Part shown: one piece after another, positions 17,148 through 25,792 of the stretch | How the letters are laid out: every line of letters begins with the position of its first letter | How positions within the stretch are numbered: the first letter of the stretch is position 1 | Source of the DNA: Parazoarcus communis SWub3 = DSM 12120 | GTDB taxonomy: Bacteria; Pseudomonadota; Gammaproteobacteria; Burkholderiales; Rhodocyclaceae | Length of the DNA: 64,000 bases | Direction: 5' to 3' | Assembly: GCF_003226565.1 (NCBI RefSeq) | Contig: NZ_QKOE01000003.1 | Span: forward strand, 248,001-312,000 | Program-made: the position numbers and the translations under genes | Notes under the pieces: model-generated | The model's input: only the letters and a program-made list of their open reading frames with translations | Databases searched by the model: none | What the model was told of the DNA's origin: nothing

Positions 17148-18671
17148 ATGAAGACAAGACGGTGGGCCATCATCGGCGCAGCGCTGCTACTGGTGACCGA
17201 TGTCATGCTGATCGATGTGCTGCGCAAGGACCGTGCTGCTGCGCTTGAGCACGGGCGGGAAACCGTGGATGGCATTGCGACCATCATCCTGCATCGTACC
17301 GACAGCCTGGTCGACATGCTCGACCGTACCCTGTCCGGCATCGGCGAGGCGGTCAGCGCCTACGGCAGGCCTCCCACCGACGATGATCGCTACCTGCACC
17401 GCCTGCTGATGCGCCGCCACGCGATCACGCCGGAACTCGCCTGGCTCGCCATGACCGATACCGAGGGCATGACGCGCAGCAGTTCGCGCTCTTTTCCGGC
17501 GCCCCGCATCGACACCTCGGACCGGGAGTATGTGATTCCGCAACTGCAGCACTGGGATCATGGCTTTCACATCGGCCAGCCCATCATCTCGCGCTCGGCC
17601 GGCGCCGAGTTCGTCATTCCGGTCAGTCGCAGACTCGTCAATGACGGCGGGGTGTTCTCGGGGGTCGTCATCGCCGGCCTACGCAGCGAGTTCCTGCAGA
17701 CCCTGGTCGACGACCCACGCCCCCCGGAGGGCATGACCATCGGGCTGTACCGCCGCGACGGCGCCGCGCTTGCCTGTCTGCCCACCCGGGCCGACTGCCC
17801 TGACGCGCCGGCAACCCTGATGCAGATCGTGGCGCCCAGCCAAGCCCAGGGGCCCGCACGCTTTGAGCGCGTCGCGGACCACCTGATACTCAGCACCGAG
17901 CATGGCGTCAGTGCAGTGCAGGCATCAGACCATCACCCGCTTTTTGTCGTGGTGGATTATCCCGAACGCCATCTGCTCGCCCAATGGAATGCCAACCTGC
18001 CGATATTCGTCCTGATCGCCCTCGGCGGCAATGTCGCCCTGGCGATACTGGGCGTTTTCGGGTTTCGCCAGCTCGCACGGCGCCGCGAAGCGATGGAAGC
18101 GCTGGCCGAATCGAACCGCCTGCTGGAAGCACGGGTGCGCGAACGTACCGAGGCGCTGGCAAAACTGGCCAACACCGACGTACTGACCGGTGCGCATAAT
18201 CGCCGCTGGCTCATGGAGGAAGGCGAGCGGCTGTTCGCGCTCGCTCGCCGCCACCACCATCCGCTGGCCTTGATGATTCTGGACGCAGACCACTTCAAAT
18301 CGATCAATGATCGCTACGGCCACGCAAGCGGTGATGCGGTACTGCGCACCCTGGCTGCCACACCGGCCACCGTGCTGCGTACCACCGACCTGTTCGCCCG
18401 CCTGGGTGGCGAAGAGTTCGGCGTGATCCTGCCTGCCACGGGCAGGGAGGGAGCCATCGGCCTGGGCGAGCGCCTGCTGAGCGCCATGCGCGACGCCGTG
18501 ACAGAGCACGACGGTCAGCGCCTGCGCTTCACCGTCTCGATTGGCATTGCCGTACTGCAAGCCGACGATCCCAGCCTGGAGGCCCTGCTGCATCGCGCCG
18601 ACCTCGCGCTCTACCAGGCCAAGGCCAGTGGCCGCGATCGACTGGCACTGACCGACTCGACTCCCTCATGA
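17148..18671 (+). CDS. Membrane diguanylate cyclase with periplasmic sensor domain, inside the hydrogen-sensor operon
   Basis: A 507-residue protein from ATG 17148 (MKTRRWAIIGAALLLVTDVM). One membrane helix (about 6-24), a periplasmic region of about 250 residues that looks like a double Cache/PDC domain (SREYVIPQLQHW-like region, VIPVSRRLVNDGGVFSGVVIAGL) and a second helix (about 286-306) lead through a coiled coil into a GGDEF domain. The active site is intact (RLGGEEF), and an RxxD inhibitory site (RTTD) sits five residues upstream, so c-di-GMP synthesis with product inhibition is expected. It follows hupV by 138 nt and overlaps hupT by 4 nt (ATGA). Its coupling to hydrogen sensing is inferred from that position only. 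Confidence 0.9.
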   Translation: MKTRRWAIIGAALLLVTDVMLIDVLRKDRAAALEHGRETVDGIATIILHRTDSLVDMLDRTLSGIGEAVSAYGRPPTDDDRYLHRLLMRRHAITPELAWLAMTDTEGMTRSSSRSFPAPRIDTSDREYVIPQLQHWDHGFHIGQPIISRSAGAEFVIPVSRRLVNDGGVFSGVVIAGLRSEFLQTLVDDPRPPEGMTIGLYRRDGAALACLPTRADCPDAPATLMQIVAPSQAQGPARFERVADHLILSTEHGVSAVQASDHHPLFVVVDYPERHLLAQWNANLPIFVLIALGGNVALAILGVFGFRQLARRREAMEALAESNRLLEARVRERTEALAKLANTDVLTGAHNRRWLMEEGERLFALARRHHHPLALMILDADHFKSINDRYGHASGDAVLRTLAATPATVLRTTDLFARLGGEEFGVILPATGREGAIGLGERLLSAMRDAVTEHDGQRLRFTVSIGIAVLQADDPSLEALLHRADLALYQAKASGRDRLALTDSTPS

Positions 18672-20023
18672 CAGCCTCCGACAAGAACCGAGCGACGCTG
18701 CAGCAAACCGGCCACCCCGGAGAGCTGTTCGGCGTCGGAGAGGAAATGTGGATGGATGTCATCCACAAGATGGATGAGGTCTATTCCGACCTGCTGCAGT
18801 ACGAAGTCGCGCTGGAGGAGAAGAACGCCAAGCTGGAGGAATCCCAGCAATTCATCCTGTCGGTTCTCACCTCGATGTCCGACATCCTGGTGGTTTGCGG
18901 CCGCAACGGCATGATCGAAGAGGTCAACCGCTCACTGGAAGACTTTACCGGTCGCAATCTCGCCAGCCTGCGCGGCACCCTGGTGTTCGACCTGTTTGCC
19001 GACGAAGCGTCGCGCGCCCAGGCCCGCCAACTGTTTGCCCGCTTCGGCGATCAGGGCGTCCATGACTGCGAGCTGCCGCTACTGGCCAAGGATGGCAGGG
19101 CGGTACCGGTGTCGATCAACTGCACGCCCCGCTTCAATGCGGTGGGCAAATCCATGGGCATGGTCGTGACCGGCCGGCCGGTGGGGGAATTGCGCCGAGC
19201 CTATCAGGCCCTGCGTCAGGCGCACGACGACCTCAAACGCACCCAGCAGCAGTTGCTGCACGCCGAAAAGATGGCTTCGCTCGGTCGCCTGGTCGCCGGC
19301 GTTGCCCACGAACTGAACAACCCCATCAGCTTCATCCTGGGCAATGTGCATGCCTTGAAGCGCTACGCCGAACGACTGGGCCGCTATCTGAATGCCATTC
19401 ATGCCGGCGTACCGCAAAGCCGGATCGAGGCGCTTCGCGCCGAATTGCGCATCGACCGCCTGCTGGGCGACCTGCCGCCCCTGATCGAAGGCACCATCGA
19501 AGGCGCGGAACGCACGCGCGACATCGTCGATGGCCTGAAACGCTTTTCTGCCATCGATCGCGACGAACAGCAACGCTTCAACCTGACCGAAGTCATTGAA
19601 CGTGCGGTACGCTGGGTCAGCAAGGGCACACGCGACAACTTCCGCATCCGACTCGAGCTGCCACCGCAGATCCCCATCGTTGGCTCACCCGGACAGATGC
19701 AGCAAGTGATGATGAATCTGGTGCAGAACGCCTGGGATGCGGTCGCGCAATGCGCCGCCCCCACACTCGACATCGTCGCCAACATCCGCAATGACCATGC
19801 GCAAGTGCGGTTTCACGACAACGGCCCGGGTGTGGATGACAAACATCTGGCCCACGTTTTCGACCCCTTCTTCACCACCAAGGCAGTGGGCCAGGGCACC
19901 GGACTGGGGCTGGCGATCAGCTACGGCATCATCGAGCGCCACCACGGGCGCATCACCGTCAGCAACCACCCCGACGGTGGTGCGGTGTTCGTCATTGACC
20001 TGCCCTTGGCCACCGGAACCTGA
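18668..20023 (+). CDS. hupT: PAS sensor histidine kinase of the hydrogen sensor (HupT/HoxJ type)
   Basis: A soluble kinase of 451 residues. The N-terminal segment MDVIHKMDEVYSDLLQYEV and the helix EEKNAKLEESQQFI resemble HupT/HoxJ proteins, which bind HupUV. A PAS domain (about 65-175), the H box VAHELNNPISFILGN, the N box NLVQNAWDAV and G boxes HDNGPGVDD and GTGLGLAISYGI follow. No membrane helix is present, consistent with sensing through the cytoplasmic hydrogenase. In known systems HupT phosphorylates HupR/HoxA and hydrogen relieves this. No obvious HupR/HoxA gene lies in the window. The stop is directly against the convergent flavin reductase gene, with no spacer. Confidence 0.92.
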   Translation: MTASDKNRATLQQTGHPGELFGVGEEMWMDVIHKMDEVYSDLLQYEVALEEKNAKLEESQQFILSVLTSMSDILVVCGRNGMIEEVNRSLEDFTGRNLASLRGTLVFDLFADEASRAQARQLFARFGDQGVHDCELPLLAKDGRAVPVSINCTPRFNAVGKSMGMVVTGRPVGELRRAYQALRQAHDDLKRTQQQLLHAEKMASLGRLVAGVAHELNNPISFILGNVHALKRYAERLGRYLNAIHAGVPQSRIEALRAELRIDRLLGDLPPLIEGTIEGAERTRDIVDGLKRFSAIDRDEQQRFNLTEVIERAVRWVSKGTRDNFRIRLELPPQIPIVGSPGQMQQVMMNLVQNAWDAVAQCAAPTLDIVANIRNDHAQVRFHDNGPGVDDKHLAHVFDPFFTTKAVGQGTGLGLAISYGIIERHHGRITVSNHPDGGAVFVIDLPLATGT

Positions 20024-20521
20024 TCAGGGCGTCAGGTGGCGATATGCGCCGCCGAAGTAGATCAGCGGATCCCCCGGATTGCGGTCGAAGCGCTCGACCT
20101 CACCAATGAACAGAACATGGTCGCCGCCGGGGTGACGCACCTTGTTGCGACACTCGAAACGGGCCACGCAACCATCCAGCAAGGGGGCACCGCCGAGACC
20201 GTGATCGAAGCCCAGTCCGGCGAAACGATCCCCCTGGCGGCTGGCAAAACGTTGCGATACGGCCTCCTGATCGGCAGCAAGCACGTTGATCGCGTAGTAT
20301 TCGCTCGCCTCGAACAGCGCCCGGCTGGGTAGATCGTTTGACAGGCTCCAGACGATCAACGGCGGGTCGAGCGAAACCGAGTTGAACGAATTGACTGTCA
20401 ACCCGATCGGATCGCCCGCGGGCGTACGCATGGTCACCACGGTAATACCAGTGGCGAACATGCCGAGGGCGTTACGGAAATTGCGCGGAAAATCCTCTGC
20501 GGCAGGGGTTTGCTGGGACAT
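20024..20521 (-). CDS. Flavin reductase family protein (FMN-binding split barrel)
   Basis: From ATG 20521 the product is 165 residues and has the flavin-reductase-like domain: NFRNALGMFATGITVVTMRT, GLTVNSFNSVSLDPPLIVWSL, YYAINVLAADQEAVSQRFAS and HVLFIGEVERF. Members supply reduced flavin to two-component monooxygenases or reduce FMN/FAD with NAD(P)H. No oxygenase component is encoded alongside, so the partner is unknown. The N-terminal extension of the longer open frame (to 20656) lacks conserved features and would cross the divergent mutY promoter region. A GATAATCCGCC motif is centred about 55 nt upstream of the start on the coding strand. Confidence 0.87.
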   Translation of the reverse strand: MSQQTPAAEDFPRNFRNALGMFATGITVVTMRTPAGDPIGLTVNSFNSVSLDPPLIVWSLSNDLPSRALFEASEYYAINVLAADQEAVSQRFASRQGDRFAGLGFDHGLGGAPLLDGCVARFECRNKVRHPGGDHVLFIGEVERFDRNPGDPLIYFGGAYRHLTP

Positions 20522-20664
20522 GGGGCGACTCGGACACGGCACGACGGGGTACCGTAAGAATTTGATCAGGCGGCGGATTATCGCCGCCAACGAGGCATGC
20601 GTCGAGTCTGGCGAGCACGACGCACGGGTAATGGTTGGCGAGAATACCGGAAACAAGCGAACAG

Positions 20665-21717
20665 ATGAGTGATTTTGCCCGAAGACTGATCGACTGGCAT
20701 CGAGACCACGGCCGCCACGACCTGCCCTGGCAGGGCAGCAGGGATCCCTACCGGATCTGGCTGTCGGAAATCATGCTGCAACAGACCCAGGTCAGCAGCG
20801 TCATTCCGTACTACACCCGCTTTCTCGAGCGCTTCCCCGACGTCGCCACGCTGGCCGCCTCTCCGGTGGAAGACGTGATGGCGCTCTGGAGCGGCCTGGG
20901 CTATTACGCCCGTGCGCGCAACCTGCACCGCGCCGCACAGCAAGTCATGCAGGCGCATGACGGTCGCTTTCCCGACTGCAGCGCAAGCCTGATCACCCTG
21001 CCCGGTATCGGCCGCTCGACGGCCGCCGCCATCGCGGCCTTTTCCAGCGGTGAGCGTGTCGCCATCCTGGACGGCAATGTCAAGCGGGTACTGTGCAGAG
21101 TGTTCGGCATCGAGGGTTTTCCCGGTGAAAAGGCTGTCGAAAACCGGCTCTGGACGCTGGCCGAATCACTGCTGCCCGACACCGAGCTGGGCACCTACAC
21201 TCAGGCCCAGATGGATCTGGGCGCCACCGTGTGCACCCGCGGCAAGCCCGCCTGCATGCGCTGCCCGATGGCCGAAGCCTGCGTGGCCGCACGTAGCGGA
21301 CGCACCCGCGAGCTGCCCGCTGCCCGGCCCAGAAAAACCATTCCCCGGCGCAGTACCCAGTTGGCGGTGGTCGTCTGCAACGGCAGGGTGTTGGTCGAGC
21401 GCCGCCCGCCGTCAGGCATCTGGGGCGGCCTGCTTGCGCTGCCCGAACTGCCGGGCACCGGCACGACACTGCCGGCCTGGGCCATCGGTGAGTGGAGTGC
21501 CGGCCAGACGCCGGTCGCCCTTCCACCGCTGACCCACACCTTCACCCACTTCGTCCTTGACATCCAGCCCTGGCGAATCGATCTGACGCATCCGCCGGCC
21601 CAACTTGCCGAACCCGCCCACCAGTGGCTGGCCCTGGATCAGCTCGCCGACGCCGCCCTGCCGACACCAATCAGGCAGATCCTGACCCGCCTGCAGCATC
21701 CGGATCTGTTCGACTGA
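20665..21717 (+). CDS. mutY: Adenine DNA glycosylase
   Basis: MutY removes adenine mispaired with 8-oxoguanine. The protein has 350 residues from ATG 20665 (MSDFARRLIDWHRDHGRHDLPWQ). The catalytic helix-hairpin-helix region LPGIGRSTAAAIAAF and the Asp of VAILDGNVKRVL are present. The [4Fe-4S] loop has the exact spacing C-x6-C-x2-C-x5-C (CTRGKPACMRCPMAEAC). A C-terminal NUDIX-like domain (VERRPPSGIWGGLLALPEL) recognises the 8-oxoguanine. Length matches the family. It is divergent from the flavin reductase and precedes trxC by about 100 nt. Confidence 0.96.
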   Translation: MSDFARRLIDWHRDHGRHDLPWQGSRDPYRIWLSEIMLQQTQVSSVIPYYTRFLERFPDVATLAASPVEDVMALWSGLGYYARARNLHRAAQQVMQAHDGRFPDCSASLITLPGIGRSTAAAIAAFSSGERVAILDGNVKRVLCRVFGIEGFPGEKAVENRLWTLAESLLPDTELGTYTQAQMDLGATVCTRGKPACMRCPMAEACVAARSGRTRELPAARPRKTIPRRSTQLAVVVCNGRVLVERRPPSGIWGGLLALPELPGTGTTLPAWAIGEWSAGQTPVALPPLTHTFTHFVLDIQPWRIDLTHPPAQLAEPAHQWLALDQLADAALPTPIRQILTRLQHPDLFD

Positions 21718-21815
21718 AGACGCAGACCTGAACAGGCCGCTCGCCCGCGGTCGTGCTTGAAAGTGCAGCCTGTCGTCGCCACCTGATGGGCATCGCCTTT
21801 TCGACCGAGACTGCC

Positions 21816-22256
21816 ATGACCAACGCCGTGCATATCGTCTGCCCCCACTGCGACGCCATCAACCGCCTGCCAGAGACACGCCTGAGTGACACGCCGCAAT
21901 GCGGCAAATGCCATCAGCCCTTGTTTGCCGCGCAGCCCCTTGAGCTCGACACCCGACGTTTCGACCGTCACATCGAACGCAGCGATCTTCCCGTGCTAGT
22001 GGATTTCTGGGCGCCCTGGTGCGGTCCCTGCCGGATGATGGCACCCGCTTTTGCCCAGGCAGCGGGAGTGCTCGAGCCTCAACTCAGACTGGTCAAGGTC
22101 AACACCGAGGCAGAGCCCGCGCTGGGCAGTCGCTTCGGCATCCGCAGCATTCCCACGCTGGCACTGTTCCACCACGGTCGTGAGATCGCCAGACAGGCTG
22201 GCGCGATGGGCACGGCGGACATCGTACGCTGGGCGCGGCAGCACGTGGGGGGATGA
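21816..22256 (+). CDS. trxC: Thioredoxin 2 (TrxC)
   Basis: A 146-residue thioredoxin with the extra N-terminal zinc finger of the TrxC type: CPHC ... CGKC within residues 8-35. The thioredoxin fold carries the active-site motif WAPWCGPCRMMAP and the cis-Pro segment IRSIPTLALFHHG. TrxC reduces protein disulfides in the cytoplasm and is typically part of oxidative stress defence. ATG 21816 places the zinc finger at the expected distance from the start. It sits downstream of mutY, which also handles oxidative damage, and converges with the Lon-domain gene. Confidence 0.95.
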   Translation: MTNAVHIVCPHCDAINRLPETRLSDTPQCGKCHQPLFAAQPLELDTRRFDRHIERSDLPVLVDFWAPWCGPCRMMAPAFAQAAGVLEPQLRLVKVNTEAEPALGSRFGIRSIPTLALFHHGREIARQAGAMGTADIVRWARQHVGG

Positions 22257-22280
22257 ACCCTGAGCGTGCGTGACACCCGC

Positions 22281-22877
22281 TCAGTGGCCGGCAAGCAGCC
22301 CGTGCTGGCGCAAGTACTGCTGCATGATCTCGAGCCGGCTGACGACATCGTCGAGCTCCAGCAAGCGCTGACGTGCAAGCATGGGAATGGGCAATAGTTC
22401 GGCGTAACGTGCGCCCACCCAGGCGGCATTGTCAAAACGGTGCGGCAGCGGCATGCGGTCTCCGACTTCCAGTGCAATCTGCTGCAACAAGGGCAGGATG
22501 TCGGACTGCGCATCGGGCACGGCGCACACATCCGGTTCGGCCAGCCACTGCACCTCCGCGTTGAGCAATCCATCGCGCTCCACCTCGTGGTCGAGGATGC
22601 GGAACCGCCGCACACCGCGGACCACGATGGACAGCACCCCGGGCTCGTCCATATCCCAATGCTCGATCCTGGCCTCGGTCCCTACCGGATGCGGTACCGC
22701 AGCCTCACCCACCTCCTGGCCAGCAGCAATCAGGCACACCCCGAAACCGCTCTGCTCGCGCATGCAGCGTGTGACCATGTCCATATAGCGTGCCTCGAAC
22801 ACCCGCAGCGGCAACAAACCATCGGGAAACAGCACGGTATTGAGCGGAAACAGCGGCAGACGTGCGGTGTCGTTCAT
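22281..22877 (-). CDS. Lon N-terminal (LON substrate-binding) domain protein
   Basis: A stand-alone LON domain of 198 residues: LPLFPLNTVLFPDGLLPLRVFEARYMDMV at the start, then GFGVCLIAAGQEVG and EARIEHWDMDEPGVLSIVVRGVRRFRI. It lacks ATPase and protease domains. In Lon proteases this domain recognises substrates; single-domain homologues (YcbI/PUA-like peptidase S16 family) have no settled function. The start codon overlaps the ubiX stop by one base (TGATG), so the two are coupled. Confidence 0.9.
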   Translation of the reverse strand: MNDTARLPLFPLNTVLFPDGLLPLRVFEARYMDMVTRCMREQSGFGVCLIAAGQEVGEAAVPHPVGTEARIEHWDMDEPGVLSIVVRGVRRFRILDHEVERDGLLNAEVQWLAEPDVCAVPDAQSDILPLLQQIALEVGDRMPLPHRFDNAAWVGARYAELLPIPMLARQRLLELDDVVSRLEIMQQYLRQHGLLAGH

Positions 22878-23497
22878 CAGGCCTCTCCTTGGTCGCCCCA
22901 GCGCGCCATCAGGGCGTGCGGCACCCCCAACTGATCCAGCACCCGGGCAACGACGAAATCGACCAGATCCTGAACCGTTTGCGGGTGATGATAAAAACCG
23001 GGGTTGGGCGGCAGGATGCAGACTCCCAGGCGGGCGAGCTTGAGCATGTTCTCCAGGTGGATCGCGGAATACGGAGTTTCACGCGGTACCAGCACCAGCT
23101 TGCGCTGCTCCTTGATCACCACATCGGCCGCACGTTCGATCAGGTTCTGCGACAGGCCGGCCGCAATCGCCGCCAGGGTCGCCATGGTGCATGGACACAC
23201 CACCATGGCATCCGGCGGGTTGGAACCGGACGCTGGCGGTGCGAACCACTCCTCCCGGCCAAACACCCGCAGCTGGCCCGGCTCAGCCAGGAAACGGGCA
23301 CTCAACTCGGCTTCAACCTCGGCCGGGCGCCCGGGCAGGTTCCAGTCCATCTCCTGACGGGCAACAATCTGTGCGACCTGCGAGTACAGCAACCACACCC
23401 GACAGCCCGCCTGCAGCAGGCACTCGACCAGACGCAGGCCGTACGGCATGCCGGATGCCCCGGTAAAGGCGACGGTGATGGTACGGGGCGGGGTCAT
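22877..23497 (-). CDS. ubiX: Flavin prenyltransferase UbiX
   Basis: UbiX attaches dimethylallyl to FMN to make the prenylated flavin used by UbiD decarboxylases, including the one in ubiquinone synthesis. ATG 23497 gives a 206-residue protein starting MTPPRTITVAFTGASGMPYGLRL with the FMN-binding GASG loop. PCTMATLAAIAAGLSQNLIERAADV and LVLVPRETPYSAIHLENMLKLARLGV are the characteristic motifs. UbiD itself is not in the window. The gene is followed, with a 1-nt overlap, by the LON-domain protein gene. Confidence 0.95.
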   Translation of the reverse strand: MTPPRTITVAFTGASGMPYGLRLVECLLQAGCRVWLLYSQVAQIVARQEMDWNLPGRPAEVEAELSARFLAEPGQLRVFGREEWFAPPASGSNPPDAMVVCPCTMATLAAIAAGLSQNLIERAADVVIKEQRKLVLVPRETPYSAIHLENMLKLARLGVCILPPNPGFYHHPQTVQDLVDFVVARVLDQLGVPHALMARWGDQGEA

Positions 23498-23570
23498 CGG
23501 ACAGGCGCTCCAGGCAGTACGGGCTGAGCCCGGGTCACAGGAAAACACAGCAAGGTCGGGCAGTCTGGCG

Positions 23571-24731
23571 TCACTTGAGGTAGTCGCTCAGGATCTCCCA
23601 GCGTCCGCCGCGGATCTGTGCCAGCCGGCCATGGCGGTTGCCCAGATGGTCATCCGCGCTGAAGCGGTACGCCGGACTCCCGAAAAAGTCCCGTGTCGTT
23701 TCGAGCTGCTCGAGAGCAGAGACGAAGGCAGCGGTAGAGAGTTCCCGGCCGGCCGCATCCGCCGCACGAATGAAGAGGTCGGCAATGCTGTAGCCCATTG
23801 CGCTCCAGACATTGGGTTCTGCCCCGTAACGGCTGCGATAGCGCCGGACCCAGTCCGCCAGCGCGCTATTGGCCCCATCGGCATAGGGGTGCGGCAACAC
23901 GCTGATGCCGAACAGCCCCTCGACCGCTGCGCCCCCCAGCTCATGCGTCTGTGCCGAGTAGCCCGACGCTGTCACCAGCATGTCTACCGGCCAGCCGACC
24001 TTGCGCGCCTCGCTCATAACCGCCACCGTCTCGCGCACCACAGTGGCCAGTATCACCAGATCGCAGCCAGCAGTGCGCAGGCGTGCCACCTGTGCGGAAA
24101 AATCGGTGGCCCCCCGCTTGTAGCTGGTCTTCTCCACCAATGCCAGACCCAAGCGCCCCAAGCCGGCATCCACCCCCTTCATCACCTCGAGCCCATAGTC
24201 GTCATCCTGGTAAAGCAGGCAGCTGCGCTTGTAACCACGGGTCTGCACCATGTGGCGGACAGCCGCCTCCATGTAGTCCTGGTAGGGCGCAAAAATCTGG
24301 AACTTGAGCGGATGCAGCGGGGTATAGGTGGACTCGTGCGGTGAGAACGGGAACAGGTGCAGACGTCCGGCATCGACAATCATCGGCATCGTCGCCATCA
24401 CCACTGGCGTACCAAAATTGGCCAGAAAGGCAAAAGCCTGGTCCCGTTGCAGCAACTTGCGTGTCGCCAGCACCGCGCGCTTGGGGTCGTAGGCACTGTC
24501 TTCGACCACCAGACGCAGGCGTCGCCCCTGCACGCCGCCCGCCGCATTGGCCTCATCGATACGCATCAGCATGCCATCGCGTACGGGCACGCCCAGCATC
24601 GCCGCCGGACCAGACAGATCCTGCACACTGCCAAGCACAATCTCCCGGTCGCTGACCCCAGGCGCCGCGCCTTGGGCGAACAGGGTGGTCAGGAACAGAC
24701 ACAGTCCGGCAAGCAATCTGGGGAGCGGCAT
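23571..24731 (-). CDS. ABC transporter substrate-binding protein, branched-chain amino acid (Leu/Ile/Val-binding) type
   Basis: A periplasmic binding protein of 386 residues with a signal peptide at the ATG 24731 start (MPLPRLLAGLCLFLTTLFAQGAA, cleavage after AQG-A or nearby). The mature part has the type I periplasmic-binding fold: EIVLGSVQDLSGPAAMLGVPVRDG, the hinge and ligand segments NFGTPVVMATMPM, and CLLYQDDDYGLEVM. This receptor class binds amino acids, amides, urea or aromatic acids, so the ligand is not fixed. Two permease genes lie directly upstream on the same strand, 116 nt away. ATPase genes are missing locally. A GATAATCCGCC motif lies 43 nt before the start, so it may have its own promoter. 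Confidence 0.88.
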   Translation of the reverse strand: MPLPRLLAGLCLFLTTLFAQGAAPGVSDREIVLGSVQDLSGPAAMLGVPVRDGMLMRIDEANAAGGVQGRRLRLVVEDSAYDPKRAVLATRKLLQRDQAFAFLANFGTPVVMATMPMIVDAGRLHLFPFSPHESTYTPLHPLKFQIFAPYQDYMEAAVRHMVQTRGYKRSCLLYQDDDYGLEVMKGVDAGLGRLGLALVEKTSYKRGATDFSAQVARLRTAGCDLVILATVVRETVAVMSEARKVGWPVDMLVTASGYSAQTHELGGAAVEGLFGISVLPHPYADGANSALADWVRRYRSRYGAEPNVWSAMGYSIADLFIRAADAAGRELSTAAFVSALEQLETTRDFFGSPAYRFSADDHLGNRHGRLAQIRGGRWEILSDYLK

Positions 24732-24847
24732 GGCGATTCGATCCAGCAGAGCGATAAAAGGGGGCATCAGGGGGGCGGATTATCCGCCATGGCAACGAAC
24801 TCGGACAGCCCGCGCCGCCCGACGGTGTCAGCGTCGATACCAGCGGC

Positions 24848-25792
24848 TCAGCCGGCTCGCCCCTTGGCTGCGATGCCCTGCGGACGCAGCAGCACGACCA
24901 GTACGATGACCAGGCCGAACAGCACACTTTCCACGCCGGCACTTCGCCCCCAATCTCCCGGCAGGACGTCGCGCAACAACGTAATGAATTGCGGCAGACT
25001 GACGATCACCAAGGCCCCGAGCACAGCACCCCTCAGATGACGGGCGCCGCCGATAAAGACCAGCATCAGCAATTCGAAGGAAAAAAACAGTCCAAACTGC
25101 TCCGGGCTGATGAAACCGATCCAGTGCGCGTACAGCGCCCCTGCAAGCCCCGCCAGTGCCCCACCCACGGCAAAGGCAGCAAGCTTGGCGCGCACCAGAT
25201 CTATGCCGCAGGCCTCGGCTGCGGCCACCTCGTCTTCCCGCACCGCGCGCCAGGCACGGCCAATCCGCCCGGCACACAGACGCCGGCACAGCACCAGCGC
25301 CAGTACCAGCGCCGCAGCACTGATCAGGAACTGGGCCAGCGGCGTCACCGCCTCCATGCCAGCCCAGCCCAATGCCGGCACACTCAAGCCGGCGCCACCG
25401 CGTGTCAGCGACTCCCAGCGGGTCAGCACTTCCTCGACAATCATCGCAAAGGCCAACGTGCTCATGCCGAAATACAGGCCACCGAGACGCCTGGCCGGCA
25501 GGCTGGCACAGGCGCCGGCCAGGCAGCCCGCCATCATCGCAAGCACGATGGAGATGAAAGGCGGCACCCCACGCTGAGCGAGCAAGGCTTCAACATACGC
25601 ACCCACCGCCACCAGCGCACCTTGCCCGAGCACGATCTGCCCGGCCTGACCGACGATCACCGCCAGGCCCAGGCCCGCAATTGCATAGGTCGCCACCAGC
25701 GTTGCCTGACCCAGCGCGTGATCGGCACCAAAGGCCAGCATGGCACCCAGCAGCACCAAGGTCGCCACGACCACCCCACGCAGGCGCATCAT
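24848..25792 (-). CDS. livM: Branched-chain amino acid-type ABC transporter permease (LivM)
   Basis: An integral membrane protein of 314 residues with about nine hydrophobic segments. The family signature is clear: YAIAGLGLAVIVGQAGQIVLGQGALVAVGAYVEALL at the N-terminus, and in the C-half WRAVREDEVAAAEACGIDLVRAKLAAFAVGGALAGLAGALY, the EAA-like loop that docks onto the ATPase. It overlaps the livH-type gene by 4 nt and is followed by the binding protein gene. Substrate assignment rests on the family only. Confidence 0.9.
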   Translation of the reverse strand: MMRLRGVVVATLVLLGAMLAFGADHALGQATLVATYAIAGLGLAVIVGQAGQIVLGQGALVAVGAYVEALLAQRGVPPFISIVLAMMAGCLAGACASLPARRLGGLYFGMSTLAFAMIVEEVLTRWESLTRGGAGLSVPALGWAGMEAVTPLAQFLISAAALVLALVLCRRLCAGRIGRAWRAVREDEVAAAEACGIDLVRAKLAAFAVGGALAGLAGALYAHWIGFISPEQFGLFFSFELLMLVFIGGARHLRGAVLGALVIVSLPQFITLLRDVLPGDWGRSAGVESVLFGLVIVLVVLLRPQGIAAKGRAG

